From Puniceicoccales bacterium (GTDB lineage: Bacteria; Verrucomicrobiota; Verrucomicrobiae; Opitutales; LL51), in NCBI GenBank assembly GCA_031259625.1, contig JAIRLG010000067.1, positions 1 to 12,066 on the forward strand: 12,066 bases of DNA, in the 5' to 3' direction. Both the position numbers and the translations under genes were made by a program. Within the stretch, counting starts at the first letter, position 1. Each line of letters opens with the position of its first letter. Positions 1-5,935 of this stretch are shown piece after piece. The notes beneath the pieces were generated by a model. The model had not been told where the DNA came from. It saw nothing but the letters and a program-made list of their open reading frames with translations, and made no database searches.

Positions 1-846
1 GAAGAGCAGAGCGCCCAGCTCCCCATGGGGAAAGGGCTCGATGCGCAGCGGCTCCGAGGTATGGCCGGCGCAGAGCCCCAGCAACGCCCAGGTGCCCGCT
101 TCGATGCGGTCGGGGGAAAGGCGATGCGAAAAACCCTTCAGCGCATCGACGCCCTCGATCTCCAGAATCGGCGAGCCTATGCCCCGGATGCGGGCTCCCA
201 TGGCGAGTAAAACCTGGCACAGCTCCGTGACTTCCGGCTCACAGGCGGCGCACTCGATGCGCGTAGGCCCCTTGGCCTTCACCGCAGCCAGCAGCACATT
301 GGCCGTCCCCGTCACGCTGCCGCCGGCCGGCCCGCCGAGGAAGAGTGTCGTTCCTCTCAGCCCCTCCGGAGGAGTGGTCAAAATGACCCTATCTTCCCGC
401 TGTTCGACCTTCGCGCCGAGGCCTTCGAATCCGCGGAGGTGGAGGTCGATGGGCCGTTCGCCGAACTTGCAGCCGCCGGGGAAGGGCATTTCCACATAGC
501 CCTGACTCGCCAGCAGCGCCCCCATCAGGTAAATCGATCCCCGGATCTGCCGGATCCCCTCGCCGTCCGGCAGGCGCTTCTCTCCCCTCTCGGCCGCTTG
601 CGATTGCAGACGAAGAGAGCCATCCTCCTGTATCTGGGCCTCGCCTCCCAGGGACTGCAGCAGCGACCGCAGTACCTCCGTATCCCAGAGTTGGGGTACG
701 TTCTGCACCAGACACGGCTCGGATGTGAGTAGAGAAGCGGCTAAAATCGGGAAAGAGGTATTTTTAGAGCCGCTGACGGCGACCCTTCCCCGGAGCGGAA
801 TTTTTCCCTCGATATGCGCTTCCCAACACGGGACCTGGCGGTTCAT
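1..846 (-). CDS. murA: UDP-N-acetylglucosamine 1-carboxyvinyltransferase (MurA), partial, 3' end outside window
   Basis: MurA transfers enolpyruvate from PEP to UDP-GlcNAc, the first committed step of cytoplasmic peptidoglycan precursor synthesis. Reading leftward from the ATG at 846-844 the frame stays open for 282 codons to the window edge, about two thirds of the usual 420 or so residues. Visible family marks are the VSGSKN segment (Lys28, Asn29), the PGGCKFGERPIDLH segment with the PEP-binding Cys126 (so probably fosfomycin-sensitive) and Arg131, the GGSVTGTANVLLAAVKAKG segment (175-193), and PDRIEAGT (245-252). The start is a few residues upstream of the usual MurA N-terminus and has no clear Shine-Dalgarno sequence. 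It lies 47 bases behind the leftward unknown gene ending at 894, so the two are probably co-transcribed. The family is certain from the motifs; the exact start is less sure. Confidence 0.95.
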   Translation of the reverse strand, partial: MNRQVPCWEAHIEGKIPLRGRVAVSGSKNTSFPILAASLLTSEPCLVQNVPQLWDTEVLRSLLQSLGGEAQIQEDGSLRLQSQAAERGEKRLPDGEGIRQIRGSIYLMGALLASQGYVEMPFPGGCKFGERPIDLHLRGFEGLGAKVEQREDRVILTTPPEGLRGTTLFLGGPAGGSVTGTANVLLAAVKAKGPTRIECAACEPEVTELCQVLLAMGARIRGIGSPILEIEGVDALKGFSHRLSPDRIEAGTWALLGLCAGHTSEPLRIEPFPHGELGALLF

Positions 847-893
847 GGAGAGCGGCGGTAGATTCTTCTCTTTGGACGAAGCCGCTGCAAAAT

Positions 894-1742
894 TTAGGGC
901 GATTCTCTTCGGGTTCTCCTCGGGCCGGGGGAACGACGGGGCTGGGGGGATTCGCTGCGCCGCCTGTACCCTTCGGGACGATCCGCGCCGGCGCTGCGCT
1001 GCGGGCGTTCACCTCCGCCGCCGTCTCGGCTCCCTCCGCTCCCTCTGCGTCCGGCGCGGCGAGCCCCGGCGCAACTGCTGAAACAGCCCACGAACTTGCG
1101 CCACCACTTGGCCCAGGCGGATTTCAGGCGACAGGAGCAGGGCGTGTCGCGGGCACTTTCCTTCTTGTCCTTGCAGCAGCAGGAAGTCCGCTCGAAACGG
1201 TCGTACTTCTCGGCCACGGAGGAGGCTTCCTTCGCCCTGGCGGAGGGCCGTTCCGACACCCTCGGTGGGCGGCCCCTCGAAGAGCGGCGCGGGGCTCGGG
1301 AACCGGTACCGCTCCGGCTGACGGGCACGTCCTCCAGCTCCCGACGGTGCTCGTCCAGAACCCGGGTCGTCTTGTCCGCCACCGGCTTGGCCGAAGCCCG
1401 AGTCCGTCGGGGAGAAGGCGATGGGGCATCAGACCTTGAGGGAGGATTGGATCTCGGCTTTTCCGCCGACAGCTTCTGGGCGAGCGCATCGCTGAAGACC
1501 GATTCGCGCTCGTCGATTTCCCCCATACCCCTGTTGTTTTCCTCGCCACCGGCCCGGGCCGCCAAAACCGTCCGCGGCAGCCGTCCCCGCTTCAGAGCGG
1601 CATGGCGCGCTTCCGGATGGGCCGGATTGGCCGTCGACTCGCGCGGCTCTGGCGCCTCCGGCTCTTCCCTGGACGTCGGAGTTCTGGAATTGGGGGTGAA
1701 TTCCTCTTCTCTCGCTCGTTCCGTTACTTCAAATTCGGGCAT
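894..1742 (-). CDS. unknown low-complexity basic protein with Cys cluster, upstream of murA
   Basis: I do not recognise a family. The 282-residue frame begins MPEFEVTERAREEEF and ends in TAA at 894. Residues 1-60 are acidic/basic and Pro-rich, and the middle (about 95-190) is Arg/Ser/Pro-rich and probably disordered. A Cys and Trp patch follows near residues 195-235 (SCCCKDKK, TPCSC, WAKWWRKFVGCFSSC). The tail is Gly/Arg-rich, like RGG-type nucleic-acid-binding tails. G/C-rich third positions and 47-base spacing to murA favour this strand over the opposite-strand frame at 1096-1746. No clear Shine-Dalgarno sequence precedes the ATG. A role in nucleic-acid or envelope binding would be speculation. 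The main doubt is that long open frames arise easily on both strands of such GC-rich low-complexity DNA. Confidence 0.6.
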   Translation of the reverse strand: MPEFEVTERAREEEFTPNSRTPTSREEPEAPEPRESTANPAHPEARHAALKRGRLPRTVLAARAGGEENNRGMGEIDERESVFSDALAQKLSAEKPRSNPPSRSDAPSPSPRRTRASAKPVADKTTRVLDEHRRELEDVPVSRSGTGSRAPRRSSRGRPPRVSERPSARAKEASSVAEKYDRFERTSCCCKDKKESARDTPCSCRLKSAWAKWWRKFVGCFSSCAGARRAGRRGSGGSRDGGGGERPQRSAGADRPEGYRRRSESPQPRRSPGPRRTRRESP

Positions 1743-1982
1743 ATGATTCTATCAACTTTCTCGACGAGAAGGGGAATGGCACCGCTTCTCTCCTAGATAT
1801 CATGGAAATTCATGACATAAAGTCTCAGCTAAGGAAGCTTTTTTTCTTTGTAAAGCGTGAAGAAGATAGAGGAGCTCTCTCTTTTGTTTCTAATAAGCAT
1901 TGACGAATCCAGGAGAAATCGTGTTTTACTGACTTTGTTTTCTCTTTTCGAGAGATCATCGAACAACAATTCCTGTATACAT
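1743..1982. promoter_or_regulatory. AT-rich divergent promoter region with inverted-repeat operator candidate
   Basis: This 240-base gap separates the leftward unknown/murA unit from the rightward HU gene and is clearly richer in A and T than the flanking genes, so it should hold promoters for both. It contains a perfect inverted repeat, TCATG (1800-1804) and CATGA (1811-1815) around a 6-base AT-rich centre, a possible operator. A TTGACG box at 1900-1905 is a candidate -35 for the HU gene, but no good -10 lies at the expected distance (TTTACT at 1925-1930 is too far). Upstream frames that would extend HU leftward look like AT-rich non-coding sequence. Confidence 0.5.
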
Positions 1983-2297
1983 ATGAATAAATCCGATCTG
2001 ATTACCAAAACACATGCCCTGCTGAACAAGAGCTGCTGTAAGTCTAAGTCCAAGGCTCCCTGTGAGGAGCTGATCAGTCGGGCTTCGACCGAGAACGTCA
2101 TCAACACGATCCTGTCCGCCATCGCGGAGGGACTCAAGGCCGATGGCAGTGTTCAGCTCATCGGCTTCGGGACGTTTACCATCAATCAACGGGCCGCCCG
2201 TCAGGGGGTCAATCCGCGCACGGGGGAGAAAATCCGCATCGCTGCGTCCAAGAGCATTCGCTTCAAGGCGGGCAGCAAACTCAAGGAAATTCTCTAG
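1983..2297 (+). CDS. HU/IHF-family nucleoid DNA-binding protein with Cys/Lys insertion
   Basis: HU-family proteins bind and bend DNA as dimers in the nucleoid. The 104-residue product begins MNKSDLI, the classical HU start, which is why the ATG at 1983 is chosen over the upstream ATG at 1857; the extra upstream residues have no HU counterpart. The DNA-binding half is complete: VQLIGFGTF (58-65), then the beta-arm with RAARQGVNPRTGEK (70-83), where the arm-tip Pro is present, and KSIRFKAGSKLKEIL at the end. A standard HU is about 90 residues with GFG near 46; here GFG is at 61-63. The additional 14-15 residues lie between helices 1 and 2 and contain SCCKSKSKAPC (18-27). No Shine-Dalgarno sequence is visible. 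An intrinsic terminator follows 29 bases after the stop, so the gene is probably monocistronic. Confidence 0.92.
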   Translation: MNKSDLITKTHALLNKSCCKSKSKAPCEELISRASTENVINTILSAIAEGLKADGSVQLIGFGTFTINQRAARQGVNPRTGEKIRIAASKSIRFKAGSKLKEIL

Positions 2298-2325
2298 ATT
2301 TCTAGGGATCATCCCCCGGCATAGG

Positions 2326-2358
2326 CGCGTTATTTCTCTGGAGTAGCGCGTTTTTTTT
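2326..2358 (+). terminator. intrinsic terminator after the HU gene
   Basis: A 7-bp stem pairs CGCGTTA (2326-2332) with TAGCGCG (2344-2350), with one G-T pair and an 11-base loop, and is followed directly by eight T residues (2351-2358). This is a typical rho-independent terminator in the rightward direction. It separates the HU gene from the MATE gene, whose ATG is 24 bases further on. Confidence 0.85.
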
Positions 2359-2382
2359 ATTTGCTTCCCCGCCAAGCTCATC

Positions 2383-3765
2383 ATGGACGGACCCGAAAAG
2401 CCCCTGACGCCCCATCCCCCCGGCGGTCTGCGGGAGCTATTTGCCATCGCCTGGCCGATGATCCTCTCGGCGGCGGCCGGCTGTCTGATGGTGGTCAGCG
2501 ACCGGCTGATCCTCGCCCGCTACTCGCTGGAGACCTTCAGCGCCAACATCGCCTGCACCCCCTGCTACTGGGCCGTGGGCGACATCGCCATGAGCATCAT
2601 CTCGATCGCCGGTGTCCTGGTCGGCCGCTACAACGGGGCGCGGCAATACGCCCAGATCGGCCCCGTCGTCTGGCAGATGCTCTGGTTCTCGGTGCTGCTG
2701 TGGCTCCCCATCCACTTCATCCTGCTGCCGCTGCTACCGCACTTTCTAGCCGAAAATGTCCGGGAGCTGGGCAGTGTCTATCTGCGCATTTTGTTCTACT
2801 TCCTGCCGGTGTCGTGCGCCGGCTTCGGCGCCCTCGGGTCTTTCTTCGTCGGCCGCGGTCAGACGAAAATCGTCCTCGTCGTGACGCTCATCTCCATCGC
2901 CATCAATTTTGTGGCCAATGTGATTTTGATCTTCGGCTGGGGGCCCATCCCCTCCCTGGGCATCGCCGGATCGGCCCTGGGGACGGGCCTGGCCCAAAGC
3001 CTGAGCTTTTTCCTCTTTCTCTTTCTCTTCCTCCAGAAAAAGCACCGGCGGACCTACCGCACCGGGGATGCTTCCCTGCGCTGGGAACTGTGGCGGCAAT
3101 GCCTCTGCATCGGCAGTCCCAATGCGCTCACGCGACTCATCAATTCCTTCCTCTGGGCCTGGATGATGCAGCTCTGCGTGCAGTACGCCTCCGGGGAGGA
3201 ATTCCTGATCTACGGTATGGCCATGACCGTCTTCGTCGCCTTTTTCTTCCTCATCGAGGGGACGGGTGCCGGCGTCACCACCGTCGATTCCAATGCCATC
3301 GGGGCCCGCCGGTGGGACACCGTCGCCCGCAATACCCGCTCCTGGGTGCTCCTGGGCTTCCTCTTCTGCGGCCTTCTCTCGCTCTTCATGGTTTTCTATC
3401 CGGAGCCCCTCTTCCGCCTCTTCGCCATCGACCTCCGGTCGGGCAATCTGCGCCCGCTCATCCGGGAATTCTTCGGCTGGGCCTGGCTGCTCTTCTTCGC
3501 GGAGTTCTTCCACTTCAACTTCTACTCCATGATCACCGCCTTCGGCGACACCGTGTTCCGGATGATCTCGGCTCCCCTCTGCTACGGCTTCCTGGTGGCG
3601 CTGCCGGTTCACCACATCCTCTGCCACGGCTCCCATCGGGCGCTGGCCTTTATCCAGTACTCCCTCCTCAACGAGCTCGTCATGAGCCTTCTCTTCTTCC
3701 TCCGCTACCGCTGGCTCCTGAACAGGGCCCACAGCTCCTCCCCGGAGGCTCCGTCAGCTGACTAG
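2383..3765 (+). CDS. MATE-family cation-coupled efflux transporter
   Basis: MATE proteins export drugs, metabolites or other organic cations in exchange for H+ or Na+ across the inner membrane. The 460-residue product has the usual MATE length (about 450) and about twelve hydrophobic segments in two halves. The first half opens with LRELFAIAWPMILSAAAGCLMVVSDRLIL (15-43) and contains SIAGVLVGRYNGA (76-88). GSFFVGRGQTK (151-161) followed by SIAINFVANVILIFG is the typical MATE loop and helix, and IAGSALGTGLAQ (191-202) closes that half. The second half starts near RQCLCIGSPNALTRL (240-254) and includes SNAIGARRWD (305-314). The substrate cannot be predicted. No Shine-Dalgarno sequence precedes the ATG; an in-frame TTG at 2361 lies just downstream of the terminator T run and is a less likely start. 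A cloverleaf element follows 31 bases after the stop. Confidence 0.9.
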   Translation: MDGPEKPLTPHPPGGLRELFAIAWPMILSAAAGCLMVVSDRLILARYSLETFSANIACTPCYWAVGDIAMSIISIAGVLVGRYNGARQYAQIGPVVWQMLWFSVLLWLPIHFILLPLLPHFLAENVRELGSVYLRILFYFLPVSCAGFGALGSFFVGRGQTKIVLVVTLISIAINFVANVILIFGWGPIPSLGIAGSALGTGLAQSLSFFLFLFLFLQKKHRRTYRTGDASLRWELWRQCLCIGSPNALTRLINSFLWAWMMQLCVQYASGEEFLIYGMAMTVFVAFFFLIEGTGAGVTTVDSNAIGARRWDTVARNTRSWVLLGFLFCGLLSLFMVFYPEPLFRLFAIDLRSGNLRPLIREFFGWAWLLFFAEFFHFNFYSMITAFGDTVFRMISAPLCYGFLVALPVHHILCHGSHRALAFIQYSLLNELVMSLLFFLRYRWLLNRAHSSSPEAPSAD

Positions 3766-3796
3766 CCCTTTCCTAAGGTCCCAGTCATTCGGTGGC

Positions 3797-3900
3797 GCGA
3801 CGGCCCCTTGGCGAAGCCAAGGCGGCCCCCGAGGGGCGCTTCGCGCCCCTCGGGGGCCGTGGTTGGCGCGCGGCGCAGCCGCGCGTCAACGGGCCGTCGC
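3797..3900. repeat. cloverleaf intergenic element 1 (outer stem plus three hairpins)
   Basis: An outer stem pairs GCGACGGCCC (3797-3806) with GGGCCGTCGC (3891-3900), 10 bp perfect. Inside are three consecutive hairpins. The first is 3807-3812 with 3816-3821 (6 bp, loop GAA). The second is 3823-3839 with 3843-3859 (17 bp perfect, loop TTC). The third is 3862-3874 with 3878-3890 (13 bp including one G-T pair, loop GCA). At most three bases at the junction are unpaired, and the first and third hairpins abut the outer stem directly. The element lies between the MATE and acyltransferase genes, both rightward. No T run follows on either strand, so it is not a typical terminator. Confidence 0.9.
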
Positions 3901-3947
3901 ACGAAGAGAGCTTGATTTCACCCCGTCCATGCCCAGCCTAGGAGGCC

Positions 3948-4688
3948 ATGGGCACCGGAGCGCCACGGGCTTCGGACGCATGGGACATCATGGCGGAAAA
4001 GAGGAATACACACCATCTATCCGGCCGGCAGCGGTTCTGGCTCCGGCCCTTCATCTTCCTCCTGCGCCTCTGGTTCCGCACCCTGCGCCTCCGCGGCACG
4101 GAACGGCTAAGGGAGCTGCTCTACGGGGAATCTTCGCCGAAGATCTTCTGCTTCTGGCACAACCGGCTCTTCCCCCTCGCGCGGCTCTACGGGGCCTACC
4201 GCGGAACGCGGGCCATCTACGGCCTGGTCAGCCCCAGCAAGGACGGGGCCTGGCTGTCCGGCATCTACGAGGGCCTGGGCATCCCCAGCGTGCGCGGCTC
4301 GAGCCGGCGCGGCGGGCAGTTGGCCCTAAAGGACTGCATCGGGGTTCTGCGGAATGGGGGGAGTATCGCCCTCACGCCGGATGGCCCAAGGGGCCCGCGC
4401 TACGTCGCCAAGGAGGGGGCCCTGTGGCTCGCACGGGAGATCCGAGTCCCCCTCGTGGTGGTGGGGGTCCATTTCCAGCACGCCCGGCGCCTCCGCAGCT
4501 GGGACGGGTTCCACCTGCCGCTTCCCTTTTCCCGCATCTCCCTCGACGTCCGGGTTCTGGAGGCAGAGCAACTCTTTCGCTCACCCCTTCCCTCGGCCCT
4601 GGCCCTCTGGCAGAAGGAACTCTTCGCCCTCAACCGACCGCAGCACTTTCGAGCTTTGGAACGCCATGGACAACTGCAGCCTCTCTGA
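3948..4688 (+). CDS. DUF374 lysophospholipid acyltransferase-family protein
   Basis: This protein belongs to the DUF374 branch of the LPLAT/PlsC-like acyltransferase superfamily, which is membrane-associated and thought to acylate lipid or lipid A-type acceptors; the actual substrate is not shown by sequence. In the 246-residue product an N-terminal hydrophobic helix (about 31-45) is followed by FCFWHNRLFPL (67-77), with His71 in the place of the catalytic His of the HX4D-like motif. Then come SPSKDG (95-100), RGSSRRGGQLALK (116-128), and TPDGPRGP (143-150), which is diagnostic of this family. An AGGAGG lies only two bases before the first ATG, unusually close, so the in-frame ATG at 3990 is an alternative start and would still keep the membrane helix. 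The 3' end overlaps the RDD gene by 23 bases, indicating translational coupling. Confidence 0.88.
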   Translation: MGTGAPRASDAWDIMAEKRNTHHLSGRQRFWLRPFIFLLRLWFRTLRLRGTERLRELLYGESSPKIFCFWHNRLFPLARLYGAYRGTRAIYGLVSPSKDGAWLSGIYEGLGIPSVRGSSRRGGQLALKDCIGVLRNGGSIALTPDGPRGPRYVAKEGALWLAREIRVPLVVVGVHFQHARRLRSWDGFHLPLPFSRISLDVRVLEAEQLFRSPLPSALALWQKELFALNRPQHFRALERHGQLQPL

Positions 4689-5214
4689 TCCTTTCACACC
4701 GGAAAGCGCCGGCCTCGGCCGGAGGTTCTGGGCCTTCGGCCTGGACATGATCCTGGTCTCCGGCCTCGCCACCAGCCTGCTGGCCCTCTGGGTATTCCCC
4801 TTCTACTTCCCCGAGCCCTGGCAGGACCTGCTGCGCCTCATCCGGAGTGAAACCCTGGTGACCTCCCTGATCCCCTCCCAAATCCTCCACATGCTGTGGG
4901 TCGGCCAGAAGGTCAGCTTCCTGCTCACCTGGGCCTATTTCGGCATCAGCGAGGGGATCTGGAGGGGACGGACTCTGGGGAAGGCCATCCTGGCCCTCCG
5001 CAGCCTCTCGAGCCCACTGCCCCCTGGGAAGGGAATTTTCCCCGCCAGTCCCAAGGCCTGGCAGCAAATCCTCCGCTCCTGGCTGAAGGCCCTCGCCGCT
5101 TCCTCTCCGTTCTTCCTCCTGGACCTGCTGCCGCTCTGCTTTCCCGGTGCCCGCCGGCGCTGCCTGCACGACCTCCTCTCCCGCACCTGCGTCGTCCTGG
5201 ATAGAGACGAATAA
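4666..5214 (+). CDS. RDD-family membrane protein
   Basis: RDD proteins are small inner-membrane proteins, some linked to ion or Na+/H+ transport, most of unknown function. The product from the ATG at 4666 is 182 residues. It has GLGRRFWAFGLDMILVSG (16-33), with the conserved Arg and Asp, then a hydrophobic helix to about 48. A second hydrophobic stretch (about 81-95) precedes the diagnostic GRTLGKAILALR (101-112), a third lies at about 143-160, and the RDD-typical C-terminal HDLLSRTCVV is at 168-177. This start was preferred because it begins just before the family domain; the open frame extends upstream only as an overlap inside the acyltransferase gene. The 23-base overlap suggests an operon with that gene. 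Confidence 0.85.
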   Translation: MDNCSLSDPFTPESAGLGRRFWAFGLDMILVSGLATSLLALWVFPFYFPEPWQDLLRLIRSETLVTSLIPSQILHMLWVGQKVSFLLTWAYFGISEGIWRGRTLGKAILALRSLSSPLPPGKGIFPASPKAWQQILRSWLKALAASSPFFLLDLLPLCFPGARRRCLHDLLSRTCVVLDRDE

Positions 5215-5225
5215 TAGGCCCCTAC

Positions 5226-5235
5226 AGGCTAGCCT
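5226..5235. other. palindromic motif shared with the 7288-7303 gap
   Basis: A perfect 10-base palindrome, AGGCTAGCCT, is preceded by GGCCCCTAC. A closely related string, GGCCCCTA followed by GGCTAGCC, occurs at about 7288-7303 downstream of the exonuclease gene. Both sit within about 35 bases of a stop codon. The function is unknown; it could be a weak termination or processing site. Confidence 0.4.
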
Positions 5236-5250
5236 CCTGGCGGAAACATG

Positions 5251-5400
5251 GCTCCGGAACAGAAAAGCAGCCTTTCCTCTCCTGGCTGAAAGTCCTCACA
5301 GGTACAGCTTCCTGACAAAAGCGCAACTCCGGAGCGAAAAGGTAGCTTCTCTGCTCCTGCCTAAAAGCCCTCACAAGCGCCGTTCTGAGGGCAAACTCCT
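5251..5400. repeat. degenerate tandem repeat, two copies of about 75 bases
   Basis: Two copies can be aligned at a period of exactly 75. CTCCGGA occurs at 5252 and 5327, and CCTCACA at 5294 and 5369. GAAAAGC or GAAAAGG, followed by CTTTCCTCTCCTG or CTTCTCTGCTCCTG, lie at corresponding places. The copies have diverged by many substitutions. The repeat fills the gap between the RDD gene and the tRNA and has no convincing coding frame. Confidence 0.6.
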
Positions 5401-5402
5401 CC

Positions 5403-5478
5403 TGGCGGGGGAAGAGGGAATCGAACCCTCGACCTTCGGTTTAGAAGACCGCTGCTCTATCCGCTGAGCTACTCCCCC
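5403..5478 (-). tRNA. tRNA-Arg (anticodon UCU), CCA encoded
   Basis: Read leftward, the acceptor arm GGGGGAG pairs with TTCCCCC (one G-T pair). The D arm is GCTC/GAGC with an 8-base loop. The anticodon stem is GCGGT/ACCGA with a mismatch at its outermost pair, and its loop CTTCTAA gives anticodon TCT (UCU). The variable loop has 5 bases, and the T arm GAGGG/CCCTC carries loop TTCGATT. Discriminator G at 5406 is followed by encoded CCA (5405-5403). It should read AGA and probably AGG codons for arginine. The body is 73 bases, standard length. Confidence 0.95.
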
Positions 5479-5918
5479 GGGCCTCCGGAAGCCGACAAGC
5501 TGCGAGAATCTTCGGCGAAATCAAGCCAATCCGCGCTCGGCGAAGCGATCCCTTCTCCTCCGGCAAAGCGCTCCCATCCCATCCGGTGAGACGTTTTCTT
5601 CCTCCTCGCGACGGGCCTTGATGGATTCCCGAAGAAGCTAGAGGTGCTTCTGCCGCCGAGGGGCACACGGGCCGGTTCGGCGTTTTTGGCGCTGTCTTTG
5701 GATTCCGGAGGAATCAGCCCGCGCGGCGCGGCGCGCGGGCCCGCGCCTGGCGGCGGAAGGCGGAGCCTTCCGCCGCCAGGCGCCAAAGACAGCGCCAGAA
5801 AGATAAAAGGAGATCAATATACCCCAAACCGGCCAGAAAGGCATTCAACCGCTCTGTCCGGAGAAGAACCAAAGGCACTCAGCCGTTCTCACATCCGAGC
5901 CGCAAAACCAGAGGGCAC
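5479..5918. other. 440-base gap without a supported gene
   Basis: This gap lies between the tRNA and the 3' end of the substrate-binding protein gene. I see no convincing coding region: the short frames here change strand and overlap strong palindromes. It holds cloverleaf element 2 (5687-5797) and a three-copy degenerate repeat reaching into the neighbouring gene (5840-5935). A small hairpin pairs AGAAGC with GCTTCT near 5633-5651. The rest shows nothing I can name. Confidence 0.6.
5687..5797. repeat. cloverleaf intergenic element 2 (outer stem plus three hairpins)
   Basis: The outer stem pairs TGGCGCTGTCTTTGG (5687-5701) with CCAAAGACAGCGCCA (5783-5797), 15 bp perfect. The first hairpin is ATTCC 5702-5706 with GGAAT 5710-5714 (loop GGA). 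The second is 5717-5725 with 5732-5740 (9 bp, GC only, six-base loop). The third is 5744-5761 with 5765-5782 (18 bp perfect, loop GGA). Five junction bases are unpaired. It lies downstream of the leftward substrate-binding protein gene and upstream of the leftward tRNA. Its sequence is unrelated to element 1, but the architecture is the same. Confidence 0.9.
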
Positions 5919-5935
5919 TCAGCCGTTCTGCTCGG
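5840..5935. repeat. three-copy degenerate repeat covering the 3' end of a gene
   Basis: The string GGCACTCAGCCGTTCT occurs at 5874 and 5914, and a diverged form, GGCATTCAACCGCTCT, at 5840, with related flanks (a TCCGGAGAAGA or CTCGGAGAAGA string after two of them). Copy spacing is 34 and 40 bases. The rightmost copy contains the stop codon and last codons (…EQNG) of the leftward substrate-binding protein gene; the other two lie downstream of it and are non-coding. Confidence 0.65.

Noticed and set aside
1096..1746. Rightward 216-codon open frame opposite the unknown gene
   Set aside because: Ser/Arg-rich composition without any domain, lies fully antisense to the longer frame that is spaced like an operon with murA; probably a GC-driven shadow.
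1857..1982. N-terminal extension of the HU frame by 42 codons
   Set aside because: AT-rich, no HU homology, and the classical MNKSDLI start follows at 1983.
2437..3732. Long leftward open frames opposite the MATE gene
   Set aside because: Composition is typical of antisense shadows of a GC-rich membrane protein gene; the MATE frame has clear family motifs.
3797..3900. Cloverleaf element 1 as a tRNA or a terminator
   Set aside because: No D or T loop consensus, anticodon arm or CCA geometry, and no T run after the structure on either strand.
5233..5408. Possible attachment-site duplication of the tRNA 3' end (CCTCCTGGCGG at 5233 and 5398)
   Set aside because: Only 11 bases, no integrase or mobile genes between or beside them; likely chance or part of the local repeat.
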